A program made the translations under genes and the position numbers. Shown in pieces: positions 6,445-13,093 of a stretch of DNA of 13,684 nt. The notes under the pieces are model-generated. The model was not told where the DNA came from. It did no database searches and saw nothing but the letters and a program-made list of their open reading frames with translations. The first letter of the stretch is position 1, and each line of letters starts with the position of its first letter. The stretch is from a candidate division FCPU426 bacterium (GTDB lineage Bacteria; Oederibacteriota; PGYV01; Palsa-1178), in the NCBI GenBank assembly GCA_003167475.1, contig PMTB01000251.1:1-13684 (forward strand). The letters run 5' to 3'.

Positions 6445-7356
6445 TTAGCCGTTGATTATAAATATAACCCTGTAATTTTTAGGGACGCTGTTGTCTATCA
6501 GCGGTTCCATTTTAAAAAATTCTTTCGGCACCTTCATCTTATCTGTAAAAAGCTTCTCAAGCGTCCTGATCTGATCGGAGGACAGCCCTTTATCGTCTGA
6601 ATATACCTGGATGGACATGGGGAAAGTGTTGCTCATCTTGATGTAGTCCTGTATCTCCGAAAGAATGATTTTTCCGTTGTCGGTCAGGCGCTCTTTTCTC
6701 TTTTCATCAAAAAGCACCTTTGACGCCACTTCTATGAATAGCCTGTTGTCTTTCTTATACTTTATGGCCGTGACTTCCTTTGGTGTTTCGCGGCGTACCG
6801 TTCCCAGGTTGCCCGCTTTGTCAATGGTCTGCAGTATGTACCAGTACGGGGACCCCATTTTCAGTATCCTGCCTTCACGGTCAAAGCCATCCCATGAAAT
6901 AACTCCCGGCAGCGAGCCGTTTCCCTTCTGAATGAATACGGTGCCTCCCGTGGAGTCGGTCACCTTAAAACTCCAGTTATCTATGTCAACAGTCGTTTTC
7001 GGGGATAATTTAAATATAGGCTGAATTTCCAGGAACGAAAGGTTGGCATGATAATCCGCGCGATCAGCGGAGACTTTATCCGGCAGCGACGCCTTTACGT
7101 CCTTTACATCCTCCGGGGATATGGCAAAAAAACTTTCCTCGGTGGTCACGATGGACTGGGCCACCTCGTTGGTGTCCGTCTTTATGGCTATGTCCGGCAT
7201 TTCCGCGTCGATCTTGATCTTTAACTGGCCCTTGACCACGACTTCCTGCGACGAGTCGGCGCCTGCGGTCGGCGTAGGCTGTTCATCGGCCGATAAGTTA
7301 ACCTGCGACACGGATATGACAAAAAACAAAAACACTGGCAAAAATAATCTTTTCAT
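6445..7356 (-). CDS. Exported protein with FlgD-like Ig domain and degenerate OmpA-like C-terminal domain
   Basis: The 303-residue product has a signal peptide (about 1-23, ending LSADEQ) and a low-complexity Thr/Ala-rich linker. A FlgD-like Ig domain follows at about 115-190: WSFKVTDSTGG, ISWDGFDREG, then SPYWYILQTIDKAGN. The C-terminal region, about 205-302, follows the OmpA pattern: VLFDEKRKERLTDNGKIILSEI at about 214-235, then IQVYSDDKGLSSDQI (249-263) in place of the usual IxGHTDxxG and LSxxRA motifs, and ending NYRVIFII. The Asp and Arg that bind diaminopimelate in Pal/OmpA are not in their usual context, so peptidoglycan binding may be lost or changed. It sits where Pal would sit in a Tol-Pal operon. 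Its ribosome site AGGTGA overlaps the stop of the TonB-like gene, giving a six-base gap and likely translational coupling. Confidence 0.75.
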   Translation of the reverse strand: MKRLFLPVFLFFVISVSQVNLSADEQPTPTAGADSSQEVVVKGQLKIKIDAEMPDIAIKTDTNEVAQSIVTTEESFFAISPEDVKDVKASLPDKVSADRADYHANLSFLEIQPIFKLSPKTTVDIDNWSFKVTDSTGGTVFIQKGNGSLPGVISWDGFDREGRILKMGSPYWYILQTIDKAGNLGTVRRETPKEVTAIKYKKDNRLFIEVASKVLFDEKRKERLTDNGKIILSEIQDYIKMSNTFPMSIQVYSDDKGLSSDQIRTLEKLFTDKMKVPKEFFKMEPLIDNSVPKNYRVIFIING

Positions 7357-7362
7357 ACTTGC

Positions 7363-8307
7363 TCACCTCGAAAGTTTATATACGAATACGGCCGTGCCCG
7401 TCTGGTCATCGGAAGTCGAAAGCGGCGCGAACATGAAGGTAAGGAGCGCTTCCTTCGCCAGCTCGTCAAGTTCGGGGTATCCGGAAGTCCTGGAAACCAT
7501 GAGGTTTTCCTTCACGGAACCGTCTGCGCGCACTGTGAAATCTATGGCTACCTGGGCCTGTATGCCCTGTTCCTCGGCCCATCTCGGGTACTGCGGGGCT
7601 GTTTTTCTCATGATATTCCTGCCCGAGAGCTGCCCGGTTATCAAAAGCGCTGTTCCCTTTTGCGGGGCTATGCTTATCTTTTCTTCAGCCGAAGCTTTTT
7701 TCGGCTCGGGCGTAGGGACTATCTTTACCGCCTCGGTCTTAAGGCCGCTCCCCGCCCTCATCGCGTCCATGGAAACAGCCGGCCTTGCCGCCGGAAGGAA
7801 TGAACTTTTCGAAGCCGCCATGTTCATATTGAGCTTGCTCGGCGCGGCCGCGAGTTTTCTCTCCTGCGCTAGCGCAAGTTTCTGCTGCTCCACCATTTGC
7901 GGGTTTATTTTTTTTGCCCCGATTTCATTGTCCAAATCGAGTTTCAGCGCCGGCTTTAAAGAGTCCATCTTGGTCTTATCCAGCGCGAGCGCCTGCGGTT
8001 TCGCCAGGTTCATTTCGGGCTTCTTTAAGTCCAAAGCCTTTGGCTTATCCAGGGCTATGTCCATCTTCTGTTTGATCGGAATTAACTGCTTTAAGATATC
8101 GAACATCTTTTTCGGCTTTTCGACTTCCAGGGGTTTTTTCTCGTCAGGAACCTGTTCGAGCATATTTATCTCGGTGAGCTTATAATCGGCAAGTTCCTTT
8201 GATTTCTGCTGCGCCCTGAATATAAGAAAAATTATCAGGAGATGCACTATCACTGAAAATATAAATGAGCCGCTTACTCCTTTTACATCACGGTCGTTCG
8301 CGAACAT
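7363..8307 (-). CDS. tonB: TonB/TolA-like energy transducer protein
   Basis: This 314-residue protein has a short cytoplasmic tail and one membrane segment (about 13-31). A long periplasmic linker (about 32-220) is followed by a TonB-type C-terminal domain (about 230-312) containing APQYPRWAEEQGI, ADGSVKENLMV and ALLTFMFAPL. The membrane helix has S18 and H22 in SVIVH, matching the functionally important S-x3-H motif of TonB and TolA that couples to ExbB/ExbD. The linker is unlike the classical Pro-Glu/Pro-Lys rod: it is rich in Lys, Leu, Ala and Asp, with recurring KP-x-x-LxL/LDK blocks at about 75-125. The start has AAGGAGGAG eight bases upstream, overlapping the stop of the preceding exbD. 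Whether it drives receptors (TonB role) or an envelope machine (TolA role) is open. Confidence 0.88.
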   Translation of the reverse strand: MFANDRDVKGVSGSFIFSVIVHLLIIFLIFRAQQKSKELADYKLTEINMLEQVPDEKKPLEVEKPKKMFDILKQLIPIKQKMDIALDKPKALDLKKPEMNLAKPQALALDKTKMDSLKPALKLDLDNEIGAKKINPQMVEQQKLALAQERKLAAAPSKLNMNMAASKSSFLPAARPAVSMDAMRAGSGLKTEAVKIVPTPEPKKASAEEKISIAPQKGTALLITGQLSGRNIMRKTAPQYPRWAEEQGIQAQVAIDFTVRADGSVKENLMVSRTSGYPELDELAKEALLTFMFAPLSTSDDQTGTAVFVYKLSR

Positions 8308-8322
8308 ATAGTCGTCTCCTCC

Positions 8323-8748
8323 TTATTTTTCCGATTTTCCTTTTTGTTGCGTTGCGAAATATATTTTCTTCGGCTTTGCTTTTTTTATCGAGTCAAGAGC
8401 GTCAAGAACTATGCCCTCGTCCACTCCCTCATCAGCCTTGATTATTACAACCTTGTCCGTGCTCTTGTCCAGTTTGCGCACTGTCCACTGCTCAATCTCA
8501 TCCGGCGTCTTTACTTTTTTCTCGTTTATGGATGTTTGTCCGGTTTTATCTATGGTAACCGTGACATGGTCCTCATTCTTGGCCTCGTCGGTCACCGCTT
8601 TTGGGATTGTAACTTTCAGGTCTGACTGTACCATGATGGGCGCCGTAACCATAAGAATGATGACCAGCACCAGGGATACGTCGACCAGGGGCGTTACATT
8701 AATGTCTGTTATAGGCTCGTCTTCTCCGCCGCCTGTTTTCATGCTCAT
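8323..8748 (-). CDS. exbD: ExbD/TolR-family proton-channel protein, second copy
   Basis: This 141-residue protein has the ExbD/TolR layout: a short cytoplasmic N-terminus, one membrane helix (about 21-43) in ITDINVTPLVDVSLVLVIIL, and a periplasmic domain (about 45-136). D23 is the conserved membrane Asp that takes part in proton passage. The start ATG has AAGGAGGA seven bases upstream. It lies 22 bp after the stop of the other exbD. The two proteins are nearly identical through the membrane helix but diverge in the periplasmic domain (here LKVTIPKAVTDEAKNEDHVT), so they are probably distinct subunits of one channel complex rather than redundant copies. Confidence 0.92.
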   Translation of the reverse strand: MSMKTGGGEDEPITDINVTPLVDVSLVLVIILMVTAPIMVQSDLKVTIPKAVTDEAKNEDHVTVTIDKTGQTSINEKKVKTPDEIEQWTVRKLDKSTDKVVIIKADEGVDEGIVLDALDSIKKAKPKKIYFATQQKGKSEK

Positions 8749-8770
8749 ATTGACTTCCTCCTTGTCCGGA

Positions 8771-9193
8771 TTACTCTTGTGATTTCTTGCCTTTGTCTTC
8801 CCTCATGATTGAGAGCGTCTTCGCCCCGGCCATTTTGGACGCGTCAAGGACCCATACCAGCCTGCCGTGCTCCGCGTCCCTGTCTGACGTGATCATGACA
8901 AGTTTCTTCACGTTCGCCGTAACGGCTGCCTTTAAGGCGGCCGGAGCGTCCGCGTCTGTTATCTGTTTGTTGTTTATATTGATGCCTTTTTTTGTGACCC
9001 TTACGTTCACCGCTTCGCTCTTGGTGCTTTTCCCGACTGACTCGGTCACTTTTGAGGAATTGACCACTATTCCCGACTGTACGACAGACGGGGATATAAC
9101 CATCAATATGATGACCAGCACCAGCGAAATATCGACAAGCGGCGTTACGTTAATGTCCGTTATAGCTGTTTCTTCATCCGCGCTTCCGGCCAC
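8771..9193 (-). CDS. exbD: ExbD/TolR-family proton-channel protein, first copy (GTG start)
   Basis: The 140-residue product carries ITDINVTPLVDISLVLVIIL with the conserved membrane Asp at D21, then a periplasmic domain (about 42-135) with VRVTKKGININNKQI and MITSDRDAEHGRLVWVLD. The start chosen is GTG at 9191-9193, because GGGGAGGG (9199-9206) lies five bases upstream and the length then matches the second copy. The open frame runs on to 9256, but that stretch is exbB coding sequence in another frame and gives an implausible Trp/Cys-rich tail. The gene overlaps the 3' end of exbB by 20 bp, which implies coupled translation. It pairs with the second ExbD and the ExbB channel in the inner membrane. 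Confidence 0.92.
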   Translation of the reverse strand: MAGSADEETAITDINVTPLVDISLVLVIILMVISPSVVQSGIVVNSSKVTESVGKSTKSEAVNVRVTKKGININNKQITDADAPAALKAAVTANVKKLVMITSDRDAEHGRLVWVLDASKMAGAKTLSIMREDKGKKSQE

Positions 9194-9815
9194 TTGCGCC
9201 CTCCCCGTAATTTGCCAGCAGAACCAGCAGTTTTTTGGATACTGCGTCCATTTCAACCGAGATTATTTTCACCCTTTTCATGTAAAGGTTAAAGATGATA
9301 ACGGCAGGTATCGCAACCGATAACCCGGCGGCCGTGGCGACCAGTGCTTCCGAGATACCGACCATGACAACTTCAGGTCCTGCGCCTGTGGTATTTGCCA
9401 GGTCCTTAAACGCCTGCATGATACCCAAAACCGTTCCAAGCAGTCCCATGAACGGGGCCGTATTGCCGAGCGTCCCCAGGATATCAAGGTACCTGTCCAG
9501 GTTAAGCCTTTCTTCCATCCTTTTGGCTTCCATGAGTTTGTCATTTTCTTCCCTCGGGAACTGCCTGTTTTCCAGGCCGAAACGCACTACGGCAGCCACA
9601 TTTCCCTTGAAGGTCTTGCAATATTCGATTGCTTCCTTGTATGAACCGTCAACGATAAAACCCTTGATCTTCTCCATGAAAGCCTCTGAATCCATCTTCG
9701 TCCTCTGGAAATAAAACCACCTCTCTATGGCAAGCGCTACAACAACAATCGATAATGAACCCATAAGCAAAAGAACCCAGCTGCTTCTTAAAAACTGCAT
9801 CATGTCAAATTGCAT
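9174..9815 (-). CDS. exbB: ExbB/TolQ/MotA-family proton channel protein
   Basis: ExbB forms the pentameric inner-membrane channel around the ExbD helices and uses the proton motive force to drive TonB/TolA-type rods. The 213-residue product has three membrane helices: about 12-30 (SSWVLLLMGSLSIVVVALAI), about 112-135 (ILGTLGNTAPFMGLLGTVLG) and about 157-178 (ALVATAAGLSVAIPAVIIF). The family motifs NTAPFMGLLGTVLGI and EALVATAAGLSVAIPA are intact. The start ATG has GGAGGA nine bases upstream; an internal Met pair at residues 5-6 is a possible alternative. It lies 70 bp downstream of the TPR gene and overlaps exbD by 20 bp. Length is close to TolQ/ExbB (about 230). Confidence 0.94.
   Translation of the reverse strand: MQFDMMQFLRSSWVLLLMGSLSIVVVALAIERWFYFQRTKMDSEAFMEKIKGFIVDGSYKEAIEYCKTFKGNVAAVVRFGLENRQFPREENDKLMEAKRMEERLNLDRYLDILGTLGNTAPFMGLLGTVLGIMQAFKDLANTTGAGPEVVMVGISEALVATAAGLSVAIPAVIIFNLYMKRVKIISVEMDAVSKKLLVLLANYGEGASGRKRG
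9199..9206 (-). promoter_or_regulatory. Ribosome binding site of the first exbD, inside exbB
   Basis: GGGGAGGG on the minus strand lies within the last codons of exbB, five bases before the GTG at 9191-9193. It fixes the exbD start and shortens the open frame by 21 residues. Confidence 0.75.
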
Positions 9816-9885
9816 CTCTTTTAGTCCTCCTTCATCCGTTTGGTTTTTTATTGGCCGGGGTTAAAGCGGCCTTACTGCTTCTTTT

Positions 9886-12800
9886 TTATTTCGCGCCGGC
9901 GGCCGGTGTCACAGCCGCGGGTGCCGTATTCGCTGCCGGAGCGGCAAACGCCGCCGGATAAGCCGCCCTGATGTCGGACATTCTCTGCTTCGCGCCGGAG
10001 ACATATTCTTTCTGCCCGCCCGAAACCGCCACTGTCTCGTAAATTGTGACAGCATCCTTCCAGTCCAGCTTCTCCTCATACAATGTCGCAAGCGCGATCA
10101 GCGCCGTGACCCTGAATATATTATCGACAGGCTGCGCGTTGATCAAAAGCGAATATGTCTCGATGGCTTTGTCAGGCTGCTCCAGGCTCGCGTAAACGTC
10201 CCCGGTCCTGTAAAGCGCCTCGTCGCGCACAGCGTCATCCTTGGCGCTCTTATAAACTTCGTCATAAGCGGCGATCGCTTCCTTATATCTCTTGGCCTCC
10301 AGGTACATTCCCGCCACCTGAAGAGGTATATCCTTGGACTTCGGGTCCTTCGGGAAAGTTTTGGCAAACAGCCTGTAATACCTGATGGCGTCGTCCTGCT
10401 TGCCGAACTCGCCGTAGGCCAAAGCCACATTGTACATGGCGTTAAGTTCGTAATCGGTGCCGGGGTACTTTTCAATGGCCCGCTCATAGTAGAAGATGGC
10501 ATCCGGATAGTTCTTGGCCATGTAGGCCGAAGTGGCAAGCCTGAACGTGACGTCGGAGGCGAGTTCATGCTTCGGGTAGTTCTTGATGAAAGCCTTATAC
10601 GCGGCGACAGCCTCGTCGCTTTTCTTCAGTGCCTCATAGCAGGCGCCTATATAGTAGTGGGCGTTTATCGCCATGGTGTCGTTCGGGAACTGCGCTATGA
10701 GCTTGTTAAAAGCGTCGATCGCGTCAGTGAACTTATTATTGGTGTAATAAGTTTCAGCCGCCTTATAAAGCGCGCCGACGGCAAGATTTGAGTTCGGATA
10801 CTTTGTGTAGAACTCCATTAACATTTTCGGGTCGTTTGACTTCTCGGCTTTCCTGTACGACGCCCTCTGCATCCCTTCGTCCACGCTTGTCACCTTGCTT
10901 GAATCCGGGTATTTGACCATGAAGCGCTTGTAGGCGTCGACGGCCTTCGCTTCCTGGTCGCTGTTATAATAAACCTCCGCTATCGCGAGCATGGCGTCTT
11001 CCGCCATGTCATCCTTCGGGTACTTGGTGAGTATTTCATTATACCCGGCAAGCGCCTTGTCATACTGGGCCGCCTTGTTGTATATATCCGAAGCCTTGAA
11101 TATGGCTTCTGCCGCGCGTTTTGATTTGGGGTACCTGTTGGAGAGCACCTGCCATGATTTTATGGCGTCATTATAAAATTCCTGGTATTCGTACACTTTT
11201 CCCTGCTCAAAAAGAGCCTCGGCCGTCAGCTCAAAATCCTTGTCCTTTTCATGCGCGAACGCAAATTGCCCGTAAGCGGTCGAGGCCTTGTCATAGTCTT
11301 TTTCCGAGAAGTATGAATGCGCGATCAGTATTTCGCACGCTTTCTTCACATCAGCCGGCGTCGTGGCCGTAGACACCACGTCTTTTGCCATGGTCCTGGC
11401 TCCGCGGAAATTTTCGACCTGATAGAAACACCATGCCAGGTTTGCGCGGGCTTCCGAGGTGATGTCGCTGTCGTAGTAGGAATCCACTATGGTCTGGAAC
11501 GACTTTGCCGCGAGGCCGTACATCCCTGTTTTCATATAGGAAACGCCGAGGTAGTAATACGACCTCGCCCTTATCTTGGTCAGGGATGTCTGGAACTTGT
11601 CGGAAAGCGCGCCGAGGGACACGGAAGACTCGCTTGTGAGTATGGCAAACTGCCCCTGGTTGAAATAGCACAGCTCGAGCATCAGCAGGGCGGCCTCGGT
11701 CAGGTCCGTATATTTGAACTTATCTATTATGAATTTATATGAATCGACGGCTGCCCCGTATTTTTTCTGGTTGTAATATGAATTTCCCAGCAGGTAGTAG
11801 CCCAGCGGCAGGCTGTCGTGCGTCGTGAATTTTTCCGTGAAACTTTTTAAAACTTCCTCGGCCTTGTCGTATTTGCCCTGTGACACGTAGCACCAGCCGG
11901 CTTTGACCATGGAAGAGGAATAAGCGTCATAAACATCCGGGTAGTTATCCATCACTTTTTGATAGGCACCGAGGGCAAGGTCGAACTTGTTAAGTTTCAG
12001 CTGGCACTCGCCGACCAGGTATTGCGCGTAGGCTTTCACCCTTTTATCGCCTGTGGAATCCATGACCTGCTTGTAAACCACAGCCGCGGCATCATATTTT
12101 TTGTCCTTAAAAAGCGCGGCTCCCCTTTTATAAACGGCATAAGGCGTGAGTGTGCTCGCCGGGAACATGCTTATGAAGTTAAGATAATCGCCGGCGGCTA
12201 CGGGAAAATTCTCGCCCTTGTAAAAAGCCTCGGCTTTGTTGTAAAGCGCGCTCTCCAGGTACTTGCTTTTCTTGGCGTCTTCGCCTTCGCTTACCTGTTT
12301 GAAAGCTTCAGAGGCGTCAAGATACTTCGACTGCTTTAAGAGGCTGTGCCCGAGGTAATAATACGCGGCGTCCGTCTTGAGCGTCTTGAGCTTGTCAGCC
12401 GCGTCATCATACCTCCCGAGATAATAATCTATGAGCCCGCCGATGAACTTCACGTTGTCATCCTTCGAGTAATACGGGTATTTCGCGAGGAAATCATTGA
12501 GTTCCCTGTCGGCCTTTTTGAATTCCTTCACATTCAGGTATGAAAGGCTGATGCCGTAAACCGCTTCCATAATAAAGAGGCTGTTTGAATACTTGAAGCG
12601 GAACTTGCTCCATTCGTCGAGCGAGTCGGTGTATTTGCCCATATTATAGAGGTCCTCGCCCATCTTGTAGTTGGCGCTGTCCGAATACGGCGAGTTGGAG
12701 TACTGCTCAACAAGTGTTTTGTATGTATCATACGCTGCCTGGTATTTATTCGCGTCGTCAAGCAGCGTGCCTTTAAGGTAAACCGCCTTGGCCGAATCAA

Positions 12801-13011
12801 GCCTGTTTGAGTCCTTCCACCTGGCCGCGAAACCGTCAAGCTTATCATAAGTCGCCTGGTCGTTGGGCGCCGTCTTGACGGAGTCCAAAACAAGGCTCCA
12901 GTTCTTCTGCATTTCCTTATCGCTGTCGTCGGCTCTTAAGACAACCGGCGTAAAAGCGAAACAGACAAGCACAGACATGAACATAAAAATACTTATGATT
13001 TTTTTTGTCAT
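9886..13011 (-). CDS. Large exported tetratricopeptide-repeat (TPR) protein
   Basis: This 1041-residue protein has a signal peptide (about 1-28, ending VLRADDSD) and then TPR-like helix pairs along nearly its whole length. There are probably more than twenty units, with recurring AxYxxGxxYxxxxxYxxAxxxYxxxxxxYP signatures such as NYKMGEDLYNMGKYTDSLDE and AMYNVALAYGEFGKQDDAI. It ends in an Ala/Pro-rich tail (about 1017-1041). The repeats resemble BamD/YbgF (CpoB)-type periplasmic TPRs. No lipobox Cys is evident, so it is probably soluble in the periplasm or bound to partners. The ATG at 13009-13011 is chosen because GAGG lies about eight bases upstream and the signal peptide begins there; the frame is open to 13062. 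Placed just before exbB, it is probably the scaffold linking the proton motor to outer-membrane partners, an inference from context. Confidence 0.88.
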   Translation of the reverse strand: MTKKIISIFMFMSVLVCFAFTPVVLRADDSDKEMQKNWSLVLDSVKTAPNDQATYDKLDGFAARWKDSNRLDSAKAVYLKGTLLDDANKYQAAYDTYKTLVEQYSNSPYSDSANYKMGEDLYNMGKYTDSLDEWSKFRFKYSNSLFIMEAVYGISLSYLNVKEFKKADRELNDFLAKYPYYSKDDNVKFIGGLIDYYLGRYDDAADKLKTLKTDAAYYYLGHSLLKQSKYLDASEAFKQVSEGEDAKKSKYLESALYNKAEAFYKGENFPVAAGDYLNFISMFPASTLTPYAVYKRGAALFKDKKYDAAAVVYKQVMDSTGDKRVKAYAQYLVGECQLKLNKFDLALGAYQKVMDNYPDVYDAYSSSMVKAGWCYVSQGKYDKAEEVLKSFTEKFTTHDSLPLGYYLLGNSYYNQKKYGAAVDSYKFIIDKFKYTDLTEAALLMLELCYFNQGQFAILTSESSVSLGALSDKFQTSLTKIRARSYYYLGVSYMKTGMYGLAAKSFQTIVDSYYDSDITSEARANLAWCFYQVENFRGARTMAKDVVSTATTPADVKKACEILIAHSYFSEKDYDKASTAYGQFAFAHEKDKDFELTAEALFEQGKVYEYQEFYNDAIKSWQVLSNRYPKSKRAAEAIFKASDIYNKAAQYDKALAGYNEILTKYPKDDMAEDAMLAIAEVYYNSDQEAKAVDAYKRFMVKYPDSSKVTSVDEGMQRASYRKAEKSNDPKMLMEFYTKYPNSNLAVGALYKAAETYYTNNKFTDAIDAFNKLIAQFPNDTMAINAHYYIGACYEALKKSDEAVAAYKAFIKNYPKHELASDVTFRLATSAYMAKNYPDAIFYYERAIEKYPGTDYELNAMYNVALAYGEFGKQDDAIRYYRLFAKTFPKDPKSKDIPLQVAGMYLEAKRYKEAIAAYDEVYKSAKDDAVRDEALYRTGDVYASLEQPDKAIETYSLLINAQPVDNIFRVTALIALATLYEEKLDWKDAVTIYETVAVSGGQKEYVSGAKQRMSDIRAAYPAAFAAPAANTAPAAVTPAAGAK

Positions 13012-13093
13012 TTCTTTGTCCTCACATTTTTTTATATTGATAGGTCCGGATTTTGTCCTCAATTATGCGCTCCACGGCTTAAGAAGCCCGCTT

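Noticed and set aside
7121..8185. A 354-codon open frame on the + strand opposite the OmpA-like and TonB-like genes
   Set aside because: It is Ser/Ala/Phe-rich with no recognisable domain and is fully antisense to two genes with clear family motifs and ribosome sites; it looks like a codon-bias shadow.
9194..9256. A 21-residue N-terminal extension of the first ExbD
   Set aside because: It lies within exbB in another frame and gives a Trp/Cys-rich sequence, whereas GTG at 9191-9193 follows GGGGAGGG at good spacing and equals the length of the paralog.
6445..9815. Siderophore or vitamin B12 uptake system driven by ExbB-ExbD-TonB
   Set aside because: No TonB-dependent receptor, periplasmic binding protein or ABC importer gene is seen among the neighbours, and an OmpA-like and a TPR partner fit a structural envelope role better; not excluded, since TonB systems can serve receptors encoded elsewhere.
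9853..9871. GC-rich dyad (GGCCG/CGGCC) between the TPR gene and exbB as an intrinsic terminator
   Set aside because: On the coding (minus) strand it is followed by an A-rich rather than T-rich run, and the stem is only five base pairs.
13012..13093. Promoter between the barrel gene and the TPR gene
   Set aside because: The best pairing (TTGAGG with TATAAA) has a spacer of about 20 bases, so it is too weak to call; a short GGCTT/AAGCC dyad there also lacks a T-run.
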